Shown: positions 8,523 to 17,600 of the stretch, one piece after another
Layout: every line of letters starts with the position of its first letter
How positions within the stretch are numbered: the stretch's first letter is position 1
Source of the DNA: Bacteroidales bacterium
Lineage (GTDB): Bacteria; Bacteroidota; Bacteroidia; Bacteroidales; F082
Reading direction: 5' to 3'
DNA length: 34,825 bases
NCBI GenBank assembly: GCA_018400955.1
Contig: JAGYLH010000032.1
Location: forward strand, 1-34,825
Notes under the pieces: model-generated
Database searches by the model: none
What the model was told of the DNA's origin: nothing
Seen by the model: the letters and a program-made list of their open reading frames with translations, nothing else
Made by a program: the position numbers and the translations under genes

Positions 8523-10837
8523 TAAACAATTACTTCACTTACAAAAAGCCATGCAGCTTGGCCCTCGCCACTATGGCCCGCAGGGCATTCGCCTATATTT
8601 TTCATCCTGATCCTGATATAACGCAAATCCTCCACTTCGAAGCTCGCCGAAAATTGTTGGGTTAGCTTTCCTTTCTCATCCATTGGGATGGTGTTGGCCA
8701 CCTGATCGAGCTGTTTATAATGCTCGCCATCTGCTGAACCCTCGAATGTTACAACTTCAGGAAAGAAAATCCAGGAGCCTGCATCTTGCAGGGCATCCAC
8801 GGAAATTGTTTCAACCGGCTGTATTTTGCCCAAATCTATTGTGGCCACCATATCCACTTCGCGAAAGCCGGACCAATAGCCATCATTATGGGCACTGCTT
8901 CCGCTAATTCCATCTGTCAGCCCAAAAATGCCGCCCCCGTCATAGCTGCTGCTGTAGGGGTATTTTAAATATGCAGCAATACCAAAGGCTTTGTGCAGGT
9001 CAAAATTACGTGTCAAAACCTGTTGCATGGATTGGCCTTCCATAAAAACCGCTGCTTTTAGTTGTGCACTTGATTTGAGTTGAATCGGCCCTTCATACAA
9101 AGCTGACTGGACAGTCGGGTTGCTGCCATCGAGGGTGTAACGTATTTCGGGTTCGTGTGTTTCGGTATGCAATTCTATGGATAAGTATTTATCATCCGAA
9201 TCGATTGTTGCTTTAGACTGCACCTGAAAGGCACTCAGGGCATAGTTGATGCCCAGGCTGTCGTAACGTTTGTATTGGGTTTGCATTCTCCTGGAAAAAT
9301 CGCCCCAGTCCCTGGCCTCTTTTGGTGACCAAAGCACTTCGGACAGGGCTGCCAGCCGGGGAAAAACCATATACTCCACCTGTGAGGGTGTTGGCATATA
9401 TTCTGTCCACACATTCGCCTGCGCACCCAGCACCAAATTGGCCTCGTCTGCATTCAATTCTTCAGGAATGGGCTCATAAGCATATACTTTGGCCAGCGTT
9501 GTATAGCCGCCGATAGCGAGTGGTTCAATGGACGGATCTCCTTGGTAATGATCAAAATAGCAATGGCTACCGGGGGTCATCACCACCTGATGGCCCATCT
9601 GTGCTGCTTCAATCCCCCCTTTTTCGCCACGCCACGACATCACAGCGGCATTGGGGGGCAATCCGCCTTCGAGTATTTCGTCCCATCCAATCAGTTTACG
9701 GCCCTGGGCGTTGAGGAATTTTTCGATTCTATGGATAAAGTATGACTGCAATTTGTCTTCTGAATCAAGCCCTTCATCAGTCATACGATTCTGGCACTTG
9801 GTGCAAGATTTCCAATTGGTTTTGTCAGCCTCATCGCCACCGATATGAATAAATTCGGAAGGAAAAAGCGCCATCACTTCGTGCAACACATCTTCCAGAA
9901 AAACAAAGGTGCTGTCGTTGCCGGCACAATAAATATGGGTAATTGGCCAAACACCGCCCGGTGGCACGCCCAGGTTTTCGCCAGTGCACGACAATTGGGG
10001 ATAAGCTGCCAGGGCCGACATCACATGGGCCGGCATTTCTATTTCGGGGATGATGGTGATATTTCGTGCTGCGGCATAACTGACCACGTCTTTTATTTCA
10101 TCCTGCGTGTAATAGCCACCATAAGTGGCATTTTCAGGATCATTTATCAAGGGCCTGTCGTTCCAGTGGCGGTCATGCATGGGCACGCGCCAGGCACCGG
10201 TTTTGGCGAGTTTGGGGTATTTTTTTATTTCAAGCCGCCAACCCTGATCGTCCACAAGGTGCCAATGAAAAACATTGAGCTTGTGCATGGCCATATAATC
10301 CAGCAGGGTGTAAATAAACCCAATGGGCATAAAGTGCCGTGAAACATCCAGGTGCAGGCCACGGTAATCGAATCGGGGGTAATCAATTATATTACAAGAT
10401 TTTAAATGGTTGTTTTCTGCTGTAAAAATTAAATGGTTCAAGGTGTGCACAGCATAAAAAAGACCGCTTGCTGTATTGGCTGTCAACGCCACCAATCGGT
10501 TTGTAATGCGAATCTGATAGCCTTCGTCGCCTAATGTGTCATTATAGCTTTCCAGCAGGGCCAGATGAATGCCATTTACATGTTCAGTTTTGGCTGTGTT
10601 TTGCAATTGGAATGACAACCGGCTGGTGGAGGTCCATAAATCGGCGGCATAGGTGGCCAAATCATGCAGGTTGTGATCTCCGACCGAAACAATATTTTGC
10701 TTTTCAAGTTCAAAAAAGCCTTCGCCAAAAGTTATGGCAACGGGTTGTGGGATAAGCTGGTTATGCTGGCTTATCAGCTTTTCACTGCAAAAAGTAAAAA
10801 GCAGCATGATGGAAATGCCAAGCAGTGTTTTATTCAT
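8519..10837 (-). CDS. GH20 beta-N-acetylhexosaminidase with C-terminal accessory domains
   Basis: Counting from the ATG at 10837 the product has 772 aa. It begins with a Sec-type signal peptide (MNKTLLGISIMLLFTF...). The GH20 core includes RGLHLDVSRHFMP, HWHLVDDQGWR and IHIGGDEADK, where Asp335-Glu336 is the catalytic pair for substrate-assisted hydrolysis of terminal beta-GlcNAc/GalNAc. The tail carries a chitobiase-C-terminal-like domain (IRYTLDGSNP) and an F5/8 type C-like domain ending AAWLFVSEVIVY, closely resembling the tail of the GH92 protein. An ATG at 10864 would add nine residues ahead of the signal peptide and deepen the overlap with GH29, so 10837 is preferred. It overlaps the GH29 end by 8 bp, consistent with an operon. 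Periplasmic or surface location is expected. Confidence 0.93.
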   Translation of the reverse strand: MNKTLLGISIMLLFTFCSEKLISQHNQLIPQPVAITFGEGFFELEKQNIVSVGDHNLHDLATYAADLWTSTSRLSFQLQNTAKTEHVNGIHLALLESYNDTLGDEGYQIRITNRLVALTANTASGLFYAVHTLNHLIFTAENNHLKSCNIIDYPRFDYRGLHLDVSRHFMPIGFIYTLLDYMAMHKLNVFHWHLVDDQGWRLEIKKYPKLAKTGAWRVPMHDRHWNDRPLINDPENATYGGYYTQDEIKDVVSYAAARNITIIPEIEMPAHVMSALAAYPQLSCTGENLGVPPGGVWPITHIYCAGNDSTFVFLEDVLHEVMALFPSEFIHIGGDEADKTNWKSCTKCQNRMTDEGLDSEDKLQSYFIHRIEKFLNAQGRKLIGWDEILEGGLPPNAAVMSWRGEKGGIEAAQMGHQVVMTPGSHCYFDHYQGDPSIEPLAIGGYTTLAKVYAYEPIPEELNADEANLVLGAQANVWTEYMPTPSQVEYMVFPRLAALSEVLWSPKEARDWGDFSRRMQTQYKRYDSLGINYALSAFQVQSKATIDSDDKYLSIELHTETHEPEIRYTLDGSNPTVQSALYEGPIQLKSSAQLKAAVFMEGQSMQQVLTRNFDLHKAFGIAAYLKYPYSSSYDGGGIFGLTDGISGSSAHNDGYWSGFREVDMVATIDLGKIQPVETISVDALQDAGSWIFFPEVVTFEGSADGEHYKQLDQVANTIPMDEKGKLTQQFSASFEVEDLRYIRIRMKNIGECPAGHSGEGQAAWLFVSEVIVY

Positions 10838-12629
10838 AGTTTTCGATTCTAAATGTCCAGGCATTATGTCCGGGCATGTCGTTGTATGTTATAGGGCTGA
10901 GATCGATCAGCAAGCGATCGTTTTCGTAAGTCCATTCGAGTGGCTTTTCATAACCCAGCAGGTGAATCTTTGTCCCGCTTTTTGGGGCGGGAATGGGCAA
11001 TGCAAGCAGTTTTCCGGGCCATTCGAAGGCAATGGCATACAAATTTCCGTGGTTATGGGTATAGGCCAGGTATTGGCGCATAGAGGCATAGGTGGCCAGC
11101 AAGCCGTCACCTTCATCAAGATCGGCTTGGCTATACAAGGCGCTTTGGGGGATAACAACCTTTGGCTGTGCAGCTGATTCCCAAAAAAGGCTGATAGAAG
11201 CATTTTGTTGGCTTTCGTAGTATTCGATGTGGATAGCATAGGTGCTGTCCTTTTCCAGCCACACTTCTCCGGAAGGCTTATTATCTTGTGTTTCGCGCAT
11301 GGCCTGTGAGTCGGACGACGCTGTTGCGTTTTCCCATAAATCCAATACCAATTTTCCATTTATATACATCCGCATTCCATCATCCGCTTGTGCCGAAAAA
11401 GTGTATTTGTCGCTGATAACAGGGCGTAAATAACCTTTCCATTCGGCTGTAAAATGGTCTTCCATTATGGGGTATCCGGGCGAATTGCGCACCCAGTTGA
11501 AATTGATTTGCGGGTCGGTCCTTTGCAGAACAACCTGCTTTTCTTCCCCGCTTTTTGTCCATGCTTTCGCACCGTAAATGGCTTCTTCGTTCAGACTTAC
11601 CCACTGCCCCAGTTTGATAAGCCTTTCCTGCTGCAGCAAGGGTATTTGCCCATCGGCAGCAGGGCCCACATTGATGATCAGGCCGCCGCCGTGTGCAACG
11701 GTGCGAACAAAAAGATGTATCAGATCGCGAGGCGTCATATAGGCATCCAGTTTTTCGTTGCGGTTGAGCCCAAATGAGCGGCCCAGGCCCCTCACTTCTG
11801 CCCAGGGCCTGTCGGTTGTGATGCCCCCGGAACTGTATTCGGGAGTGATAAAACCAATATCACTGCCATGTCCCCAGCGGTCGTTCACAATGGCTTCGTC
11901 GCCCACAAGCTGATAATACCATGAAATAAGTTCGCGGGCATGCCATTCTTCGGCTGAGTTGAACCATTCGCCATCAGCAAAAAGCAAGTCAGGTTTGTAG
12001 GTGCCAACCAGCTCTTTAAATTGTGGAATCATATGTTGCTCCACATAAGGCTGAATGGCTTCGTGCGGGTCGGTGTACCAGCGATGGAGCGGATTGTTCC
12101 ATTCGGCCAGGCTGTAGTAAAGCCCGAAACGTATATTGCGTTTGCGAACGGCTTCTGCAATTTCGCCCACAAAATCGCGCCCCTGAAAATATTGGCTGTT
12201 CCACTGCGGGGCGTGTTCACTGGGCCACAAGCAATAGCCATCATGGTGTTTGGCCACCAAAATCATATACCTGGCACCTGCTTTTTCAAACAACTCTGCC
12301 CACTCATTGGCATCAAACAGTTCGGCTTTCCATAACGGTGCAAAATCCTTATAGCTAAAATCCTCGCCAAAATTTTGGCGCATAAATTGAATGCGCAATG
12401 AATCATTGGCATGCAGGCCACGCAAAAACCATTCGGCATAAGCTTCGGGACCGCTGTAGGAAGGAACGGAATAGACGCCCCAGTGTATGAATATTCCCAA
12501 TTTGGCTTCCTGAAACCAGGCAGGATAGTTGCGGTTGCGGAGGCTATCCCAGGGTGTATTTGTATTGTATTTTTGCGCCATGCTCTGATGCGCAAACAGA
12601 ATCAGCAAAATAAGCAAGCGGATTTTCAT
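10830..12629 (-). CDS. GH29 alpha-L-fucosidase carrying a PA14 domain
   Basis: The 599-aa product has a Sec signal peptide (about residues 1-18, ending SMAQ). The GH29 barrel shows WFQEAKLGIFIHWGVYSVPS, YMILVAKHHDGYCLW and KPDLLFADGEW, in which Asp219 is the expected nucleophile of this retaining family. The acid/base residue varies across GH29 and was not assigned. From about residue 385 to 490 there is a PA14-like domain (FTAEWKGYLRP, YTFSAQADDGMRMYING, SISLFWES), an accessory, probably carbohydrate-binding, fold, followed by a C-terminal beta domain resembling the usual fucosidase tail (LPIPAPKSGTKIHLLGYE). The gene starts 32 bp downstream of the PAS-only gene without a visible promoter between them. 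It probably removes alpha-fucose from glycans processed by the GH20 and GH92 neighbours. Confidence 0.93.
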   Translation of the reverse strand: MKIRLLILLILFAHQSMAQKYNTNTPWDSLRNRNYPAWFQEAKLGIFIHWGVYSVPSYSGPEAYAEWFLRGLHANDSLRIQFMRQNFGEDFSYKDFAPLWKAELFDANEWAELFEKAGARYMILVAKHHDGYCLWPSEHAPQWNSQYFQGRDFVGEIAEAVRKRNIRFGLYYSLAEWNNPLHRWYTDPHEAIQPYVEQHMIPQFKELVGTYKPDLLFADGEWFNSAEEWHARELISWYYQLVGDEAIVNDRWGHGSDIGFITPEYSSGGITTDRPWAEVRGLGRSFGLNRNEKLDAYMTPRDLIHLFVRTVAHGGGLIINVGPAADGQIPLLQQERLIKLGQWVSLNEEAIYGAKAWTKSGEEKQVVLQRTDPQINFNWVRNSPGYPIMEDHFTAEWKGYLRPVISDKYTFSAQADDGMRMYINGKLVLDLWENATASSDSQAMRETQDNKPSGEVWLEKDSTYAIHIEYYESQQNASISLFWESAAQPKVVIPQSALYSQADLDEGDGLLATYASMRQYLAYTHNHGNLYAIAFEWPGKLLALPIPAPKSGTKIHLLGYEKPLEWTYENDRLLIDLSPITYNDMPGHNAWTFRIENYE

Positions 12630-12661
12630 GAACTTTATTTTTTGTGGTAATGGGTAATTGC

Positions 12662-14587
12662 TCAGCCATCCAGCAGGGCGCTGAGTTTTTGTTCTGCTTC
12701 ACGCAATTTTGCTTCTGTTTCTTTTAGCTGCGTAATATTTTGAACCACACCTCTGTATCGAACCTGGCTGGCTGTTTCCTCTGCCCGTTTGGCCATGCAG
12801 CGCACCCAAATTACTTTTCCGTTTTTGGTCATGGCCCTGTAATCGGAGGGGTACTCAATGCCTTGTTGAAGTTGTTCAAAATCATGTATCAACAGAGGCT
12901 GGTCTTCGGGATGGAAAAGCTCATTAAAATGCTTGTGAAGGCACTCTTCGGCTTCGTAACCTGCCATTTCCTTAATTAAACTACTGATATACAATATAGT
13001 TCCGTCCGATGCCAATTCAAACAACACACCATTCAGGTTTTCAAGCAGGTTTTCGTACCGCCTTTCGATGCCGAGCAGCTTGTTGGTTTTGAATTTTTGG
13101 GCACTGATATCGCGACAGGTGCAAAAGACGATTTTTTCGCCTTTCCATAAAAAGCCCCAGGCATTTACTTCAACGTCGTATAAAACACCCTCGCTGTTGC
13201 GGTGTTTGGTTTGGTATGCACTTACAAAACCTTCCTCCGGGTCAAACATATTGCGCATATCCTGTTCGGTGAGCATGGCATCTATTTCCCAAAAATAGCG
13301 TTTTGTTAGTTCATCGCTGCTATAGCCTGACATTTGGCGGAATTTGGCATTGGTATCCACCACCTTGTATTCATTATTGATTAGTACATAACCATCTTTG
13401 GAGTTGTCGAAAAGATATTGCCTGAAAGCAAGCTCCTTGCCAAGCTTTTGACGCAGCAAGGTTTTTTCGGTGATGTCCTCAATACTTCCCAGCACATAGG
13501 GCCTGTCATTAATCGAAATTACCGTGGCTGAAAAGGAACCAAAAACCCGGCTGCCGTCTTTGTTAACGAATTCGTACTCCCTGCCAAGTACCGGCTTGCC
13601 CTGTAAAAGATCGCTAATAACCTGTTTGCGGTCTTCCTCTTTTGCCCAGAGATGCAAGCTTGCAGAGGATTTGTTCAGAACTTCTTTGCGGCTGTAGCCT
13701 GTTGATTTTGTAAAGGCTTCGTTTACTTCAACAATATGTTCAGTTTGCCCGTCGGTGAGTGTTATGGAGAAAGGGGCGAGCTGAAAGGCCCGTGCAAATT
13801 TTTCCTCGCTTTCGCGCAAGGCTTGTTCTGTTTTTTTACTTGCTGTTATATCTTCGTTGGTGGATAAAATATAGGGTTTGTTGTTGATTTGGATAATGCT
13901 TGCGGAGAACAAGCCATTGATTATTTCGCCCGTTTTTTTACGGATTGGTATTTCTTTTTCAAAAACTGAACGACCTTCCATCAGCTCCTTCAATACAGCG
14001 TCCCGGTCGTTTGGGTTGGCCCATAATCCCAGGTCAACAGTTTGTTTTCCAATGAGTTCTTTCCTGGTGTAGCCCAATATTTTAGCAAAAGCATCATTCA
14101 CTTCCTCTATGCGACCTGTATTTACATCTGTTAACGCCATGGTGAATGGTGCCTTATGAAAAGCAACAGCAAATTTTTCTTCGCTTTCCTGCAATTTACT
14201 TTCATACGCTTTTTCAGACGTTATGTCTGTGAATACGGTAAAAAAATGGCCTGCCTCAAACGAAGATGCGAAAATTCTGTACCAGCGATTCAGGGCCTCA
14301 GAAAATTGCTCTGTTGTCTTTGATTGGCCATGTATGGCTACTTCACCATAAAACTCAATCCAGTTGAAAGTTTCAGATTTTATGCCAGGAAAAACCTCAG
14401 ATACAGGTTTACCTGAAATTTCGGCCAGTGTTTTGCCTGTAATCTGTTCAAAAACAGGATTCACATCAAGAAAAATATAGTCGTTGGGTTTGCCTTTTTC
14501 ATCCAGGATGATTTTGTGGTAGGCATAGCCAAAAGGGAGTTGGCCAAACAGTATTTGGTGTTGTTCCAATGTGAGTTTAGTGCGCAT
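12662..14587 (-). CDS. PAS-only multidomain protein (five PAS domains, no transmitter)
   Basis: The 641-aa soluble protein consists of five successive PAS domains at about residues 10-120, 130-240, 255-365, 380-490 and 505-615, each closed by the DIT-type end motif and a short linking helix (for example EDITASKKTEQAL). After the last PAS comes a short helix (KETEAKLREAEQKLSALLDG) and then the stop. There is no HisKA, HATPase, receiver, GGDEF or HTH domain, and no remnant of one in the 32 bp before GH29. Its first PAS closely resembles the first PAS of the 1565-aa kinase (both contain FNWIEFYG), and PAS 4 and 5 resemble PAS 4 and 6 of the 1817-aa kinase. It looks like a trimmed paralogue. It could modulate the kinases by PAS-PAS pairing, but that is inference. 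No membrane segment is present. Confidence 0.88.
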   Translation of the reverse strand: MRTKLTLEQHQILFGQLPFGYAYHKIILDEKGKPNDYIFLDVNPVFEQITGKTLAEISGKPVSEVFPGIKSETFNWIEFYGEVAIHGQSKTTEQFSEALNRWYRIFASSFEAGHFFTVFTDITSEKAYESKLQESEEKFAVAFHKAPFTMALTDVNTGRIEEVNDAFAKILGYTRKELIGKQTVDLGLWANPNDRDAVLKELMEGRSVFEKEIPIRKKTGEIINGLFSASIIQINNKPYILSTNEDITASKKTEQALRESEEKFARAFQLAPFSITLTDGQTEHIVEVNEAFTKSTGYSRKEVLNKSSASLHLWAKEEDRKQVISDLLQGKPVLGREYEFVNKDGSRVFGSFSATVISINDRPYVLGSIEDITEKTLLRQKLGKELAFRQYLFDNSKDGYVLINNEYKVVDTNAKFRQMSGYSSDELTKRYFWEIDAMLTEQDMRNMFDPEEGFVSAYQTKHRNSEGVLYDVEVNAWGFLWKGEKIVFCTCRDISAQKFKTNKLLGIERRYENLLENLNGVLFELASDGTILYISSLIKEMAGYEAEECLHKHFNELFHPEDQPLLIHDFEQLQQGIEYPSDYRAMTKNGKVIWVRCMAKRAEETASQVRYRGVVQNITQLKETEAKLREAEQKLSALLDG

Positions 14588-14621
14588 GGTTTTGCTGTTA
14601 CATCAAAATTGAAGCCGCAAA

Positions 14622-17600
14622 TTAACCAATATATTTATTTATCGCATTAAATAAAACTGTTTTATTTATGGGCTTCGTCACGATCGAGTCGCAGCCTGCA
14701 TCCTTAATGCCTGCTTTCTCTTTGGCCAGCGCATAAGCTGTTAGCGCAATAACAGGCAATGCCGGCTTGCGCGATTTAATAATGCGTGTGGCCTGTAAGC
14801 CATCCATAACAGGCATTTTAATATCCATTAAAACCAGTTCAATATCCATGTTTTGTTCGAAAATGCTGACTGCTTCCTGTCCGTTTGAAGCACACAGTAA
14901 TTTTGCTTTGGTTGACTTCAATAGGGTGGTAATCATCATCATGCTGTCTTCGTCATCTTCGGCTATGAGCAGGGTGTGATTTCGCAAATCAGGCAGTTTT
15001 GTTTGATTGTGATCTTTTTCATAAGTCCCCATATCTCCTATAAAGCCAACGGGTATCGAAAAATAGAAGGTACTTCCCTCACCCAGGTTTGACTTTACAC
15101 TTAGGCTTGCCCCCATAATGTTGGCAATTCGCTGCGATATGGCCAGGCCCAGGCCCAAGCCTCCATAAAGCCTGGTGTGTGTATCATCGCCTTGTCGGAA
15201 AAAATCAAAAATAATGTCAAGTTTATCTTTTGCAATACCTATACCAGTATCTGTAACATAAAGCATAAGTGTTTCTTCATCTTCTTGTCGCATGCCAAAT
15301 GTGATGCTACCCTTATGTGTATATTTAACAGCATTTTTAAACAAATTGGTCAGTACCTGATTAATTTTTAGCCTGTCGCTTGTAAACAACGAAGCCAATA
15401 CACTTGCTTCCGGCTTGAAATACAGTTTTATATCCTCTGTTTTTCCTGAATTGTGCAATATTTCGTGCAGCAAGTTCCTGTTTTCTAAAAACAGGTCCAT
15501 GCCTTTAAAACTTTGCATTCTGAGCTTGATTTCTGTTTGTTCGGAAAGAGCGAGTGCCAGAATGTCTTCGATCATGGTTAGAAAATTCGTGCCGCTGTCG
15601 AAGATGATAGATGCATATTTATGTATTTCAGGATCGGTTACTTCGCTTTTAATCAAGTCGCTAAAACCAATTACATGGTTTAGGGGAGTGCGCAGTTCGT
15701 GGCTTATAGAAGCCAGAAAAGCTGATTTGAGGCGGTTGCTTTCTTCAGCGGCTTCCTTGGCTTTGATCAGTTCCTGTTCGGCAAAGTTCCGGCGCAAGGT
15801 AATGGCCATCAGGTAGGCGTATGACCGCAACATATCCTCTGACGGCAGTGGCTGATTTTTGCCAAAGCCTAATACGGTGCCCCCGTAAATTTTATCCCCC
15901 ACGACATGTATCAGGCCGTAAATCTGCGTAACGCCTGTAATGGCACCAATGGCCTTGCTCACAATTTCAGGCACATCACCAAAAGTGAGTTCATTTATCG
16001 AACGGTAAACATCCACATTGCTTACAGACACTTTTCGGTAGTTTTCTATACTTAGCTTCGAGGGTTTGTTTAAAATTTCCTCACCTGCTATTTTCATCAC
16101 AGCATTGATAATTTTGCTATCCGCTTCAATATGTTTGATTAAAAAGGCATGTTTTTCATGGTCGAAATGGGTATGCATCGCATAAATGGCACCGGTATGT
16201 TTTTTTATGTCGGGAATTATCGCCTTACCAATATCAGTGCTTAATTGAATATTGGCCAATTTAATGGCCATTTCGTTCAGGAATGCTGTATTGCTGTTTT
16301 TCAGCATAAGCTCTTCTTCGGCTTTTTTGCGTTCGTCAATATCAAACAAGGCACCCAATATTTCAATGGTGTTCCCGTTTTCGTCTGTTTTAAATTTTGA
16401 AAGCATCAAATTCATCCAGCTCCAATTGCCTTTGGTGCCTGCACGTAGCTCGGTTCTTAGTTGCTGCTTATTGCTGTCAGTAAGCAAATCGTGAAGCAAA
16501 GCTAGTATATGCCTGAAATCATCCGGATGAATGATTTTTTCAATATCGGATGAATACAGCCCCGAAGTGTCATCAAAAATGTTTGAGAAATATTTTTTAT
16601 GGGCTTCGTTTGACCAAATATTTTGCTGTTTTTCAATGTTGTAGATATAGAGCAGGGCAGGGGTGCTGTTGGCCACTGTAAAGGCAAATATCTCGCTTTC
16701 TTTTAGGGCGATTTCGGCTTTTTTTCGCTCGGTAATATCCATCACCAATCCTATCATACGCAATGGTTCACCGGTTTCGGACATTACCAATTTGCCTATC
16801 TCCTGCACATACCTGATTTCGCCGCTTTCGGTAATTATCCTGTGGTCAATGCGCAGTTCGCTCCGCTCCTCCAATGATTTATTGAAGGCCTCGTGAACGG
16901 CTTGCCTGTCTTCTTCCGGGTAATGTGCAACTACGCTTTCAAATGTTGCAATAAAACGTTCAGGGGATTGGCCATAAATGTGATACGTCTGCTCACTCCA
17001 TGTTAACTTTTCATTTATCAGGTCATAATCCCAGCTGCCCACATTCCCAACCTGCTGGGCTTCTTTCAAGCGTGCATTGCTTGTTTCAATTGCTTGTTGA
17101 TCGGCAACTTTTCTGGTGATATCTTCAAATGCAACCCCAAGGTGATTGTTTGGCAAAGGAAATGCTTTGACCGAAAAACAAGCCTGCATTATGCGGTCAT
17201 CACTATATAATATATCCTCAAATGTTTGTGCCTTGCGGCTTCTGACAACCTCGGCATACCTTTGGGGTAGATTCAAGTCGCGCAATAAAGGAAAGTTTTC
17301 GTCAAGTGTGTTACCTACAACATCAGCAGCTTTGATTCCTGTCATCTGCTCTGTTGCAGGATTGGCATATTTCAACCGAAGTGTCCTGTCATTACTAATT
17401 TCTTCCAAATGGTAAATATACAGGCCTATTTGCACATTTTCAACCACATTGTTGGACTGTATCAAGGCTTCTTCAGTTTTTTTTCGCTCGGTAATGTCGC
17501 GCGAAATATTTAAAATAGCAGGTCTGTTTCTGTAATTGATCAGTATGGCCTTGACCTCCAAACTGCGGTTTTCGCCTTTTTTGTTGCGCATGATTGTTTC

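Noticed and set aside
9845-10342. Open frame of 165 codons antisense to GH20
   Set aside because: It lies opposite the GH20 catalytic region and has no independent evidence of coding.
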